Numbered from the stretch's first letter, positions 1 to 6,576 are shown. The stretch: DNA of 13,078 bases from Akkermansiaceae bacterium (GCA_028293225.1 JAQGPE010000673.1:1-13078); one strand, 5' to 3'. Notes: generated from the sequence alone by a model not told the origin. Program-made: numbers and translations.

Positions 1-828
1 ACCACCGAGCGCGATCACCACGGTGATGGCGTTTTCGAAAGCCTTGCGGGTCATGATGTCGCGCGGCTTGATGTCCTTGGCGATCATGTTCAGCACAGCG
101 GCGCCGGCGTCGAAGCAGTCGCGCATCTTGTCGTCGGACACGGCGGCCTGGGCGGAGGAGTTCGGCAGCGACATGCCCAGCGCCTCGATGGCGGAGGCCA
201 TGGTGTTGGCCGTATACATCCCGCCGCAGGAGCCTTCGCCGGGGATGGCGCAGGACTCGATGGTCAGCAGCTCCTCGTCGCTGATTTCGCCGGCGGCGTG
301 CTTGCCCACCGCTTCGAAGACCGACACCACGTCGAGCTCCTTTTTCTCGCCCTTGATGGTGGCGCAGCCGGGCAGGATGGTGCCGCCGTAGACGAAGACC
401 GACGGCCGGTTCATGCGGGCCATGGCCATCACGCAGGCGGGCATGTTCTTGTCACAGCCGCCGATCGCGACGAAGCCGTCCATGCCTTCGCAGCCGACCA
501 CCGTCTCGATCGAGTCGGCGATGACCTCGCGGGAGACCAGGGAGTACTTCATCCCCTCCGTGCCCATGGAGATGCCGTCGGAAATGGTGATCGTATTGAA
601 GATGACCGCCTTGCCCCCGGCGGCGTCAGCGCCCTTGGCAGACTCGCGGGCGAGCCGGTCGATGTGAATGTTGCACGGCGTGACCTGCGACCAGGTGGAA
701 GCGATGCCGATTTGGGGTTTCTTGAAATCGTCCTGCTTGAACCCGACCGCGTAGAGCATGGCCCGGGAGGCCGCGCGGTTGGGACCATCGAGCATGGGCG
801 ACGAAAAAGGGCGACTGGAGTCGGACAT
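1..828 (-). CDS. ilvD: Dihydroxy-acid dehydratase, N-terminal part (cut by window edge)
   Basis: IlvD dehydrates 2,3-dihydroxy-isovalerate and 2,3-dihydroxy-3-methylvalerate to the 2-keto acids, the third common step of valine and isoleucine synthesis; it is a cytosolic iron-sulfur enzyme. The visible 276 residues begin [20 protein letters not shown] and run open to base 1, so roughly half of a normal protein of about 560 residues is here. Three cysteines sit where this family places cluster ligands: C52 (TPCNIH), C125 in the signature GGCDKNMPA, and C201 in [11 protein letters not shown]. The TPC-containing N-terminus suits the shorter [2Fe-2S] branch rather than the long E. coli type. The start at 828 gives a typical N-terminus; an in-frame ATG at 852 would add eight residues (MGSYGPRP) and cannot be excluded. 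Neither has a clear ribosome binding site. It is divergent from serA. The function call is secure. Confidence 0.95.
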   Translation of the reverse strand, partial: MSDSSRPFSSPMLDGPNRAASRAMLYAVGFKQDDFKKPQIGIASTWSQVTPCNIHIDRLARESAKGADAAGGKAVIFNTITISDGISMGTEGMKYSLVSREVIADSIETVVGCEGMDGFVAIGGCDKNMPACVMAMARMNRPSVFVYGGTILPGCATIKGEKKELDVVSVFEAVGKHAAGEISDEELLTIESCAIPGEGSCGGMYTANTMASAIEALGMSLPNSSAQAAVSDDKMRDCFDAGAAVLNMIAKDIKPRDIMTRKAFENAITVVIALGG

Positions 829-1223
829 GGGGCGGGGACCATAGGAACCCATCCCCCTGCCGCCAAGAGCGGAGAGTGACCGTATGGCGGCCGGGCGTTT
901 TCCCCCCAAGACGGCGGCGGTCTTTAAGCTCTCCAAAAGAAATGAAGAAAAATCATTGGGAAACTAAACCATGCGCAAAAATCCCTTGCGGTGGGGGCAT
1001 ATGCCATCATATGTAAATACTGCGTTTAGTGCATGCGTTGATCCTCCGCCTGCCGCACCTTTCCTGTCGGACGGGCTGGCTTTGGTCTTCGGACCGGGCC
1101 GGCAAACCCAACTTGCGAGACCGGAAAGGCGGACGGCGGAGGAAATCGCTTGTGTCATGGTGACGCGATTGGACGCCACCCGCCCTTGTCAGGGTCGGCC
1201 ATGGCCCGTATGTCCCCCGGGCC
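829..1223. promoter_or_regulatory. Divergent ilvD/serA intergenic region, promoters not resolved
   Basis: This 395-base stretch separates two divergent amino-acid biosynthesis genes and must hold both promoters. The part from about 925 to 1020 is clearly richer in A and T than its surroundings. It contains a perfect 10-bp palindrome ggcatatgcc (996-1005) and a further catatg (1008-1013). A weak plus-strand candidate is ttgcgg at 986-991 with atatgt 17 bases downstream (1009-1014); it matches the sigma-70 consensus poorly. If transcription started there, serA would have a leader of about 200 bases. I see no convincing riboswitch, T-box or leader peptide, and open frames crossing this stretch lack coding support. 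The hairpin at its right end is listed separately. Confidence 0.35.
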
Positions 1224-1226
1224 ATG
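1200..1226 (+). promoter_or_regulatory. Hairpin covering the serA start codon
   Basis: The arms catggcccg (1200-1208) and cgggccatg (1218-1226) are perfect 9-bp complements with a 9-base loop. Two further G-C pairs are possible below a one-base bulge at 1199. The 3' arm ends exactly on the serA ATG (1224-1226), so in an mRNA starting upstream the start codon would be paired. The dyad is directly visible; a role in translational control is inference. Confidence 0.5.
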
Positions 1227-2819
1227 CCAACTTACCGCGTGCTTGTTTCGGATCCGATCTCGGAGAAGGGCGTCGAAGCCCTTGCTGCCGCGCCGGAAAT
1301 CTCCGTGGACGTCAAAACCGGCCTGAAGCCGGAGGAACTCCTGGAAATCATCGGGGAATATCACGGTCTGGTGGTGCGTTCTCAGACCAAAGTCACCGCC
1401 GAGGTCTTCGCCGCTGCGAAGAACCTGAAGGCGATTGGTCGCGCCGGCGTCGGCGTGGACAACATCGACCGCAAGTCGGCCACCGACCACGGCGTGGTGG
1501 TCATGAACACCCCGGCGGGAAATACCATTTCCACCGCGGAGCACGCTTTCACCCTGATGCTGTCGCTGGCGCGGAACATCCCGCAGGCGCACGCCTCCAT
1601 GATCGCCGGCCAGTGGGACCGCAAGAGCTTCGAAGGCGTGGAAATCTACGGCAAGCGCCTGGCGATCCTCGGCATGGGCCGCATCGGCACGGAGTTCGCC
1701 AAGCGCGCCCAGGCTTTCGGCATGCGCGTGGTGGCCTACGATCCCTTCCTGACCGAAGCCCGTGCCCAGGCTCTGAAAGTGGACCTGGCCCCGGACGCCG
1801 CCTCCGCCCTGCGCGGTGCGGACGTGGTGACGCTGCACATCCCCCTCACGGAGGAAACCAAGCACATCCTCAACCACGAGCGCCTGTCGGTCATGAACCG
1901 CGGCGCCCTGGTCATCAACTGCGCCCGCGGCGGCCTGGTCGATGAAGCCGCCGCGAAGGAACTGGTCGACAGCGGCCACCTCGCCGGCATCGCCCTGGAC
2001 GTCTACGAAGTCGAGCCGCCAGCGGCCGATTTCCCGCTGTTTTCGAACAAGAAGGTCGTTTTCACCCCGCACCTCGGCGCTTCCACGGCGGAAGCCCAGG
2101 AAAACGTCGGGATCGAAGTCGCCCACCAGGTGAAGGATTTCCTCGTTTCGGGCGAGATCCGCAACGCGGTCAACATGCCGAACCTGGACGCGAAGACGCT
2201 GTCCGAAATCGGCCGCTACCTGGATCTGGCGACCTCGCTCGGCAAGCTGCTGGCGAAGATCGGGCCGCTCCAGGCCGACGCCGTGCGCGTTTCATATCTC
2301 GGCCACGTTTCCGAGCTGGATACCGAGTTGGTGACCCGCACCGTCCTGACCGGCTACCTCGCCGGCGGCCGCCACGAAGCCCAGGTCAACCTGGTGAACG
2401 CCCCGGCGATCGCCAAGTCCCTCGGCCTGCGCATCACGGAGTCGACCGTCGCGCTGAAGACCAACACCACCGAGCTGATCGAAGTCTCCGCCATCAAGGG
2501 TGACGAGACGGTGACGGTGGCCGGCACCTTCTTCGGGCCGAACGCCCGCATCGTCCACATCGCCGGGCACAACGTGGAGACCAATACCAAGGGCCGCTTC
2601 CTGATCGTGGAAAACGACGACCGCCCCGGCATCGTCGGCGTCATCGGCACGGACCTGGGCAAGGCCGGCGTGAACATCGCCAACATGTCCCTGAGCCGCA
2701 CCGAGGACCGCACCCGCGCCGTCACCGTCATCGAGGTGGACTCGGATCCGTCGGCCGAACTGCTGGCCCAACTCCGTGGCACGGCGGGCATCCTCCGCGT
2801 TCTGACCCTCGAACTTTGA
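1224..2819 (+). CDS. serA: D-3-phosphoglycerate dehydrogenase, long ACT-containing type
   Basis: This cytosolic enzyme oxidises 3-phosphoglycerate to 3-phosphohydroxypyruvate with NAD+, the committed step of serine synthesis. The 531-residue length is normal for the long type found in Mycobacterium and animals. The substrate-binding half (about 1-98 and 295-325) flanks a Rossmann domain with GMGRIG at 150-155. The catalytic triad is visible: R235 (NCARGGLVDE), E264 (YEVEPP) and H283 (TPHLGAS). An intervening allosteric domain follows (about 325-455), then a C-terminal ACT domain (about 457-531, RFLIVENDDRPGIVGVIG), which in this family usually gives feedback inhibition by serine. The start MPTYRVLVSDPIS places the first beta strand as in homologues; no Shine-Dalgarno motif precedes it and the ATG lies inside a hairpin. 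It stands alone, with a hairpin 15 bases after its stop codon. Confidence 0.97.
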   Translation: MPTYRVLVSDPISEKGVEALAAAPEISVDVKTGLKPEELLEIIGEYHGLVVRSQTKVTAEVFAAAKNLKAIGRAGVGVDNIDRKSATDHGVVVMNTPAGNTISTAEHAFTLMLSLARNIPQAHASMIAGQWDRKSFEGVEIYGKRLAILGMGRIGTEFAKRAQAFGMRVVAYDPFLTEARAQALKVDLAPDAASALRGADVVTLHIPLTEETKHILNHERLSVMNRGALVINCARGGLVDEAAAKELVDSGHLAGIALDVYEVEPPAADFPLFSNKKVVFTPHLGASTAEAQENVGIEVAHQVKDFLVSGEIRNAVNMPNLDAKTLSEIGRYLDLATSLGKLLAKIGPLQADAVRVSYLGHVSELDTELVTRTVLTGYLAGGRHEAQVNLVNAPAIAKSLGLRITESTVALKTNTTELIEVSAIKGDETVTVAGTFFGPNARIVHIAGHNVETNTKGRFLIVENDDRPGIVGVIGTDLGKAGVNIANMSLSRTEDRTRAVTVIEVDSDPSAELLAQLRGTAGILRVLTLEL

Positions 2820-2834
2820 AATCCCGGCGAACGC

Positions 2835-2862
2835 GAAAGTGCGATTCCTTTGCCGCACTTTC
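2835..2862 (+). terminator. Hairpin after serA, possible terminator without U-tract
   Basis: The arms gaaagtgcg (2835-2843) and cgcactttc (2854-2862) form a perfect 9-bp stem with a 10-base loop, starting 15 bases after the serA stop. No run of T follows, so it is not a classical intrinsic terminator. It may stabilise the 3' end or act with Rho, and read-through into the next gene is possible. Confidence 0.45.
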
Positions 2863-2906
2863 CCGTTGCCAAGTCCCGTTAGCCCTCGTTAGCTTCCCCT
2901 CAACGC

Positions 2907-3338
2907 ATGAAAAAACTCGCCGTTCTTACCCTCGCCGTTCTGGCACTCGGAGGCGTTGCTTCCGCCGACATCCAGGCCCCTCCGGGGTCCCAGTACACCT
3001 CGACGCGCAAGCTCGGCCGCGCTCTTGGTAACATCGTCTACGGCTTTATCGAAATTCCTGAGCAGATCGTCCGCAAGACCGACACCGACGGCCGCAAGGC
3101 TGGCTGGTCGTATGGTGCGGTCGACGGCACCAGCCGCACGCTGAAGCGCCTGACCTACGGCTTCTACGAGCTCTTCACCTTCACCTGCCCAACCTATCGT
3201 GGCACCTTCAAGCCACCTTATGAGCGTTGCGGCGAAGACAATCGCATCCAGATGAACCCGCACGACGGCCTCTCCGAGTTCCCGCCGCAGCTGGGCTCCG
3301 AAAGCCAGTTCTACCACACCCGCACCCAGAGCTACTAA
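2907..3338 (+). CDS. Small secreted protein, exosortase-associated TIGR04073-like family
   Basis: The protein has 143 residues. It starts with a clear Sec signal peptide (MKK, hydrophobic core 4-17, likely cleavage after GVASA at residue 20), so the mature protein should be outside the inner membrane. The core RKLGRALGNIVYGFIEIP (34-51) and the later GWSYGAVDGTSRTLKRLTYG (67-86) match my recollection of TIGR04073, a small family found mainly in Verrucomicrobiota and defined by co-occurrence with exosortase systems; its function is unknown. Two cysteines (C94, C108) remain in the mature part and could form a disulfide. The tail is polar and rich in aromatic residues. It carries no PEP-CTERM sorting signal and no exosortase gene is in the window. 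The start is fixed by the signal peptide; the leader is pyrimidine-rich and has no ribosome binding site. A strong terminator follows. Family call is from memory, not a search. Confidence 0.75.
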   Translation: MKKLAVLTLAVLALGGVASADIQAPPGSQYTSTRKLGRALGNIVYGFIEIPEQIVRKTDTDGRKAGWSYGAVDGTSRTLKRLTYGFYELFTFTCPTYRGTFKPPYERCGEDNRIQMNPHDGLSEFPPQLGSESQFYHTRTQSY

Positions 3339-3361
3339 GCTCCGGCTGGTTGTTTTTCATC

Positions 3362-3402
3362 ATCCCGGCAGTGGACGATTCGTCGTCCCTGCCGGGATTT
3401 TT
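3362..3402 (+). terminator. Intrinsic terminator with TTCG tetraloop
   Basis: The stem pairs atcccggcag (3362-3371) with ctgccgggat (3389-3398). After one bulged T (3372) it continues as ggacga/tcgtcc closed by the tetraloop ttcg (3379-3382). A T-run (3398-3402) follows immediately. With 16 bp, a stable loop and a U-tract it is a textbook Rho-independent terminator for the preceding secreted-protein gene. Confidence 0.92.
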
Positions 3403-3410
3403 GTGTCTGG

Positions 3411-3475
3411 ATCCCAGAGCGCCGCAGGTGCGAAAGATGGCAGCCAAGGGTGAAACCCCTGGGTCAAGTCACCCG
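3411..3475. repeat. Probable copy of a dispersed PVC-type intergenic repeat
   Basis: The sequence gcgccgcaggtgcgaaagat (3419-3438), continuing to about 3475, looks like a short intergenic repeat that I recall as common in Planctomycetes and Verrucomicrobia. Two small hairpins are visible: gcgcc/ggtgc around gca (3419-3431, one G-T pair) and ccaagggt/acccctgg around gaa (3444-3462, one mismatch). Only one copy lies in this window, so repetition cannot be shown here. The rest of the gap up to 3603 has no gene that I can support. Confidence 0.4.
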
Positions 3476-3568
3476 GCGCAGCCGCACGACGGGCGCGTCC
3501 ATTCGTGGCTTCTCCTTGAGGGTTCGACGCGCTCGCTCTTGTCGATGGATCGCTTTTCCCTGGCATCA

Positions 3569-3605
3569 GAGAGGTCGCACGAGTTGAAAAGGCTCTTCAC
3601 CTCTC
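3569..3605 (-). other. Inverted repeat overlapping the lrgB stop codon
   Basis: The arms gagaggt (3569-3575) and acctctc (3599-3605) are perfect complements with a 23-base loop. The right arm overlaps the lrgB stop codon (3604-3606). No U-tract follows on the minus strand, so a terminator role is doubtful; it may mark the 3' end of the lrgAB transcript. Confidence 0.3.
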
Positions 3606-4299
3606 AGTAAATCACCCCGACAAACGACGCGATCACCACATTCAGCAGCCCCGCGAAGACCATGATCAGCCCGGCCACCGCGCCTTCTTCCTGGCCGATT
3701 TCGTGAGCCTTGGCCACTCCCGCGCCATGCGCTCCCATGCCGAGCAGCGCTCCGCGGGCGAAGGATGATCTCAGTGGCAGTCGCGCCAGCAGCAGATCGC
3801 CGACCGCCGCGCCGAACAGCCCGGTCACCGCCGTAAATGAGGCCGTCAGTTCCGGCAGGCCGCCGATTTTCGCCGAGGCGGCCATGGCAAACGGCGTGGA
3901 AACCGAGCGCGGCAGCAGGCTGGCGCGGACATTGGACGGGAGATCCAGCGCGGCGGCGAGGGCCCACGAACTGCCGAAAGCGATCGCGCTGCCCACCACC
4001 ACGCCGACCACCAGCAGCGGCCAGTGCTTGCGGATCAGCGCGCGCTGCTCATGGATCGGCAGGGCGAAGGCCACGGTCGCCGGCCCCAGCAGGGTGATCA
4101 TCCAGCCGGTCCCGCGCAGGTAGTCCTGATAGGTGGTGTGGAAAGCGAGGATCAGCGCTCCACAGGCGATCCAGGTCACCAGCATGGGGGACGACCACCA
4201 TTTCCCCAGCGCCCGGTGCAGGCGGCGGGAGGCGAAGTAGAGCGCGATGGTGACCGCGCTCCACAGCATCGGGATGAGGGACTCAGCGCTCATCATCAT
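3604..4299 (-). CDS. lrgB: LrgB/CidB family integral membrane protein
   Basis: The 231-residue polytopic inner-membrane protein has the usual length and conserved blocks of LrgB/CidB/YohK: LGPATVAFALP (71-81), RSVSTPFAMAAS (131-142), GGLPELTASF (146-155), and ALLGMGAHGAGVAKAHEIG (184-202), with about seven hydrophobic segments. The family was first tied to holin-like control of autolysis. Later work on bacterial and plant members (for example chloroplast PLGG1, a glycolate/glycerate transporter) points to export or uptake of small organic acids. The gene overlaps the end of lrgA, which indicates one operon and coupled translation. Three consecutive ATG codons (4299, 4296, 4293) could start it; the overlap with lrgA is 17, 14 or 11 bases accordingly. 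Its substrate cannot be read from the sequence. Confidence 0.9.
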   Translation of the reverse strand: MMMSAESLIPMLWSAVTIALYFASRRLHRALGKWWSSPMLVTWIACGALILAFHTTYQDYLRGTGWMITLLGPATVAFALPIHEQRALIRKHWPLLVVGVVVGSAIAFGSSWALAAALDLPSNVRASLLPRSVSTPFAMAASAKIGGLPELTASFTAVTGLFGAAVGDLLLARLPLRSSFARGALLGMGAHGAGVAKAHEIGQEEGAVAGLIMVFAGLLNVVIASFVGVIY

Positions 4300-4723
4300 C
4301 GCGCCGGGAGGTCCAGCGAAAGCCGAGTTCCACCACCAGAGCCGTGCCGCCCATGACCAGCGGCACTCCCACGACGATCGCCAGCAGCAGCTTCAACCCC
4401 ATCCAGCCGAGCAGCTCGGGGTGATTGATCAGGGCCAGCATCGGCGGCACGAAAAACAGCAGCAGGTGGTCGAGCAGATGCTTGGCCCCGCCGCGGATCC
4501 AGCGCACCGGTATCAGACCGGTGCCCAGGAGCCCCCACAGCAGGAACAGGCCGGCCACCCCGCCGGGGATCGGCACATGGCCCGCTTTCACCGCAACATC
4601 GGCGATCCACCAGATCCCGAACAGGATCGGAATCTGCAAAAGGCCGAGCAGAAAACGGCGCTTGCCGGGGGTAAGCCCCAGGCGGCGGCTTGCGGGTTCG
4701 GCGGCTTCGGCGACGGCTTCCAT
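4283..4723 (-). CDS. lrgA: LrgA/CidA family holin-like membrane protein
   Basis: This 146-residue protein has four predicted membrane helices (about 23-46, 52-70, 83-99, 110-131). It shows the family signature PIPGGVAGLFLLW (51-63) and HLLLFFVPPMLALI (86-99). The ends are charged, with a basic-acidic tail SRRDDDER. It is somewhat longer at the N-terminus than typical LrgA proteins. It likely forms a complex with LrgB, whose reading frame begins before this one ends. ATG 4723 is the only plausible start; no other Met, GTG or TTG codon precedes the first helix. A TATACT -10 element lies so close upstream that the mRNA may be nearly leaderless. The divergent LysR gene is the probable regulator, as in the cidR-cidABC and ywbI-ywbHG arrangements. 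Confidence 0.88.
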   Translation of the reverse strand: MEAVAEAAEPASRRLGLTPGKRRFLLGLLQIPILFGIWWIADVAVKAGHVPIPGGVAGLFLLWGLLGTGLIPVRWIRGGAKHLLDHLLLFFVPPMLALINHPELLGWMGLKLLLAIVVGVPLVMGGTALVVELGFRWTSRRDDDER

Positions 4724-4733
4724 GCGGGTCGCG

Positions 4734-4739
4734 AGTATA
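4734..4739 (-). promoter_or_regulatory. Candidate -10 element of the lrgAB promoter
   Basis: Read on the minus strand this is TATACT, five of six matches to the sigma-70 -10 consensus. No good -35 is found 16-19 bases upstream, which is usual for promoters that need a LysR activator. Transcription would start near 4727, about four bases before the lrgA ATG. Confidence 0.5.
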
Positions 4740-4771
4740 GAAGGGCAGGGAATGTTTCCTTAAACGAATTG

Positions 4772-4792
4772 ATCGAATGAAAAGCATTCGAT
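4772..4792. promoter_or_regulatory. Perfect inverted repeat, probable LysR-family operator
   Basis: The arms atcgaatg (4772-4779) and cattcgat (4785-4792) are exact complements around the 5-base spacer aaaag. A further cgaat half-site lies at 4765-4769, toward lrgA. The dyad is centred about 55 bases upstream of the predicted lrgA transcription start, close to where LysR-type regulators bind their recognition site. Its right arm touches the ATG of the regulator gene (4793), which would suit autorepression. The dyad is seen directly; the protein that binds it is inferred. Confidence 0.65.
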
Positions 4793-5719
4793 ATGGGAAT
4801 GGGGGTGGAATTGCGGAATCTCAAAGTGCTGCTGTCCGTGGCCAAACGCGGCGGCTTCTCGGCCGCGGCTCAGGATCTCGCCGTGACCCAGTCGACGGTC
4901 AGCAAGTCGATCCGGCAGCTGGAGGACGAGTGCGGAGTGGAGCTGGTCGAGCGCCTGCCGCGCGGAATCAAGCTGACCGCCGCCGGGGAAATCGTGGTTC
5001 GCCGCGCCGCCAATCTGGTGGCGGAGGAGGAGCACCTGCTTTCGGAACTGGCGGAGTTGAAAGGGCTCCTGCGCGGCCGCCTGCGGGTCGGCATCCCGCC
5101 TTTCGGCAGCAGTGTGATCTTTGCTCCGCTGGTGGGCGAATTCCACCGCCGCTATCCGGGAATTCAGCTGGAGTTGAACGAGAGCGGCGCGAAGGAACTG
5201 GAGGAGGAACTCCGGCGCGGCGGGATCGAGATGGCGGCTTCGCTGATTCCGCCGCCCGATGACTTCGAGTGGAAGGAACTGATGGAGGAGCCGCTGATGG
5301 CGCTGATGCCGGAGAATCATCCACTCGCGAACCGCAGTTCGGTGAAGCTGGAGGAACTGGCGCCGTACCCGTTTATTCTGTTCGAGACCGGTTTCGCACT
5401 GAATGTCCTGATCACCTCGGCCTTCCGGAAACGGCGGCTGGAGTTGCAGGAGGCGGCCCGCAGCGCCCACTCCGACTTCATCGTGGCACTGGTCGCCGCC
5501 GGGCTGGGCGTTGCCATCCTGCCGCGGCTGGTGATCGAATCCCAGGCGACCGCGGGAGTGCAGAGCGTGCTGATCGATGAACCGGACCTCACCTGGCACA
5601 TCGCGGTGATCTGGCGGAAGGACGCGGCGCTGTCCCCCGCGGCGCTGAAGTGGCTGGATCTGGTCCACGAGAGGCTGGGGGCAACGCCTCCACGGCGTCA
5701 GTCCGCACCGCTCGGATGA
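4793..5719 (+). CDS. LysR-family transcriptional regulator (CidR-like by context)
   Basis: The 308-residue protein has the standard LysR layout. An N-terminal winged helix-turn-helix (about 5-65) contains GGFSAAAQDLAVTQSTVSKS (20-39) and LPRGIKLTAAGE (55-66). A linker helix (about 67-93) and a two-lobed effector domain (about 95-300) follow, with RGRLRVGIPPFGS at 94-106 and VALVAAGLGVAILPRLV near 230. It probably controls the divergent lrgAB operon, sensing a small acid, but the ligand is not readable. Start choice is open: ATG 4793, ATG 4799 and GTG 4805 are all in frame, and homologues usually begin near ELRNLK, so one of the later codons may be used. Its stop codon lies within a hairpin. 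The C-terminal tail (ATPPRRQSAPLG) is disordered. Confidence 0.9.
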   Translation: MGMGVELRNLKVLLSVAKRGGFSAAAQDLAVTQSTVSKSIRQLEDECGVELVERLPRGIKLTAAGEIVVRRAANLVAEEEHLLSELAELKGLLRGRLRVGIPPFGSSVIFAPLVGEFHRRYPGIQLELNESGAKELEEELRRGGIEMAASLIPPPDDFEWKELMEEPLMALMPENHPLANRSSVKLEELAPYPFILFETGFALNVLITSAFRKRRLELQEAARSAHSDFIVALVAAGLGVAILPRLVIESQATAGVQSVLIDEPDLTWHIAVIWRKDAALSPAALKWLDLVHERLGATPPRRQSAPLG

Positions 5720-5728
5720 GGGTGCGGA
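5702..5728 (+). terminator. Hairpin enclosing the LysR gene stop codon
   Basis: The arms tccgcacc (5702-5709) and ggtgcgga (5721-5728) pair perfectly. Inside, ctc (5711-5713) pairs with gag (5718-5720) around ggat, with one bulged G (5710), giving 11 bp. The TGA stop (5717-5719) is inside the structure. Only a weak run (gggtttcc) follows, so it is at best an atypical terminator or an attenuator before the next gene. Confidence 0.4.
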
Positions 5729-5792
5729 GTGTGGGTTTCCTCACGCAATTCCCCTTTGCTCCCACGGCGGCGGAGTGCAGATTGGCCCCGTC

Positions 5793-6416
5793 ATGCCGGA
5801 ATACGAATACGCCCACGAAGCTCCCTACACGCAACTGGTCCGCTGGTGGGAGGGTCTGGATCCGATCCCAGCCAATTTCGGGGACAATGGCCTGGACTGG
5901 GTCGCGGCCGAGCTGGTCGAGCACGGCGAAGAAGGAATCACCCTGCTGAAGAAAGCCTTCGCTCCCGGCGCGCCGGCGGAGCGCCGCAGCGCCGCGATCG
6001 ACGCGCTGGCCAGTCCGCAGGTGGATGACGAGGAAGTCGATGCCGCGATGCTGGAAGACTTCACCGCCGATCCGGAGCGCCGCCTGACCATGCTGTGGAA
6101 CTTCATTCACATGGGTTCCTTTCCGGTGGATCGCGAGACGCTGGAATCCCTCACCCAAACCCCCGACGAGCGCCTGCGCGCCGCGAAAATGGTCTATCTC
6201 AGCCGCCTGCTGCCGGAGGAGTCCGGCGACCTGTTGGCCGCCGCCCTGGCCGACCCGAGCGTGACCATGAAAGAGGCCGCCTGCGACGAAATCGGCGAGT
6301 GGGGCCTGGTTGAGTTCCGGCCTCAGATCGAAGCGATGCTGGAGGATGAGAATCCGGACATCGTCGCCGCGGCAGAGGGCTGCCTGGACATGCTGGATCT
6401 CGACGAAGTGGAGTAG
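5793..6416 (+). CDS. Hypothetical HEAT-like helical-repeat protein
   Basis: I do not recognise a named family. The 207-residue protein is acidic, has no signal peptide or membrane segment, and should be cytosolic. It is built of amphipathic helix pairs with HEAT-like spacing, for example AERRSAAIDALAS (about 62-74), DERLRAAKMVYLSRLLP (about 128-144), DPSVTMKEAACDEIGEWG (about 155-172) and ENPDIVAAAEGCLDML (about 189-204). Such folds usually serve as protein-binding scaffolds. The N-terminus contains an aromatic patch (YTQLVRWWEGLDP). ATG 5793 is preferred; GTG 5775 would add six residues (MQIGPV). Neither has a convincing ribosome binding site. It lies 73 bases after the LysR gene on the same strand and converges on xylB. 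Codon use is like its neighbours, supporting a real gene. Confidence 0.7.
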   Translation: MPEYEYAHEAPYTQLVRWWEGLDPIPANFGDNGLDWVAAELVEHGEEGITLLKKAFAPGAPAERRSAAIDALASPQVDDEEVDAAMLEDFTADPERRLTMLWNFIHMGSFPVDRETLESLTQTPDERLRAAKMVYLSRLLPEESGDLLAAALADPSVTMKEAACDEIGEWGLVEFRPQIEAMLEDENPDIVAAAEGCLDMLDLDEVE

Positions 6417-6480
6417 ACCCTAAAGCTCCGCCGAACGCCTGTCGAAAGTGGCTGATGCGTCCCGCTTCAGCTCGGACAGC

Positions 6481-6576
6481 TCCCGGCCGCAGGCCGCACT
6501 TTCCATTCATGGAGTGCGGCCGTTGTGAAATGCGGCGCTTTCTGAACTCAACAGCAGCCTTTGGCTGTGAACTGTT
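6481..6576. repeat. Hairpin-rich intergenic element between convergent genes
   Basis: The 222-base gap between the convergent HEAT-like gene and xylB (6417-6638) contains two foldbacks. The first pairs ggccgcact (6492-6500) with agtgcggcc (6513-6521), extended by cca/tgg around the loop ttca with a two-base bulge. The second pairs cagcc (6555-6559) with ggctg (6563-6567), extended by aacag/ctgtt across a four-base bulge. Short intergenic elements built on ggagtgcggc and gcggcgctttc are, from memory, frequent in Verrucomicrobiota genomes. The element may act as a two-way transcription barrier, but no T-run is present. I see no gene in the gap. Confidence 0.4.

Noticed and set aside
996..1013. 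Palindrome ggcatatgcc with a neighbouring catatg as an operator
   Set aside because: Short, not placed at a convincing promoter, and a regulator cannot be named; mentioned only within the intergenic entry.
971..1945. Open frame crossing the ilvD/serA gap and the start of serA
   Set aside because: Most of it is an out-of-frame reading of serA, and the upstream part has no coding character.
4760..5668. A 302-codon open frame on the minus strand opposite the LysR gene
   Set aside because: Glutamine/arginine-rich shadow of a canonical LysR-family protein on the other strand.
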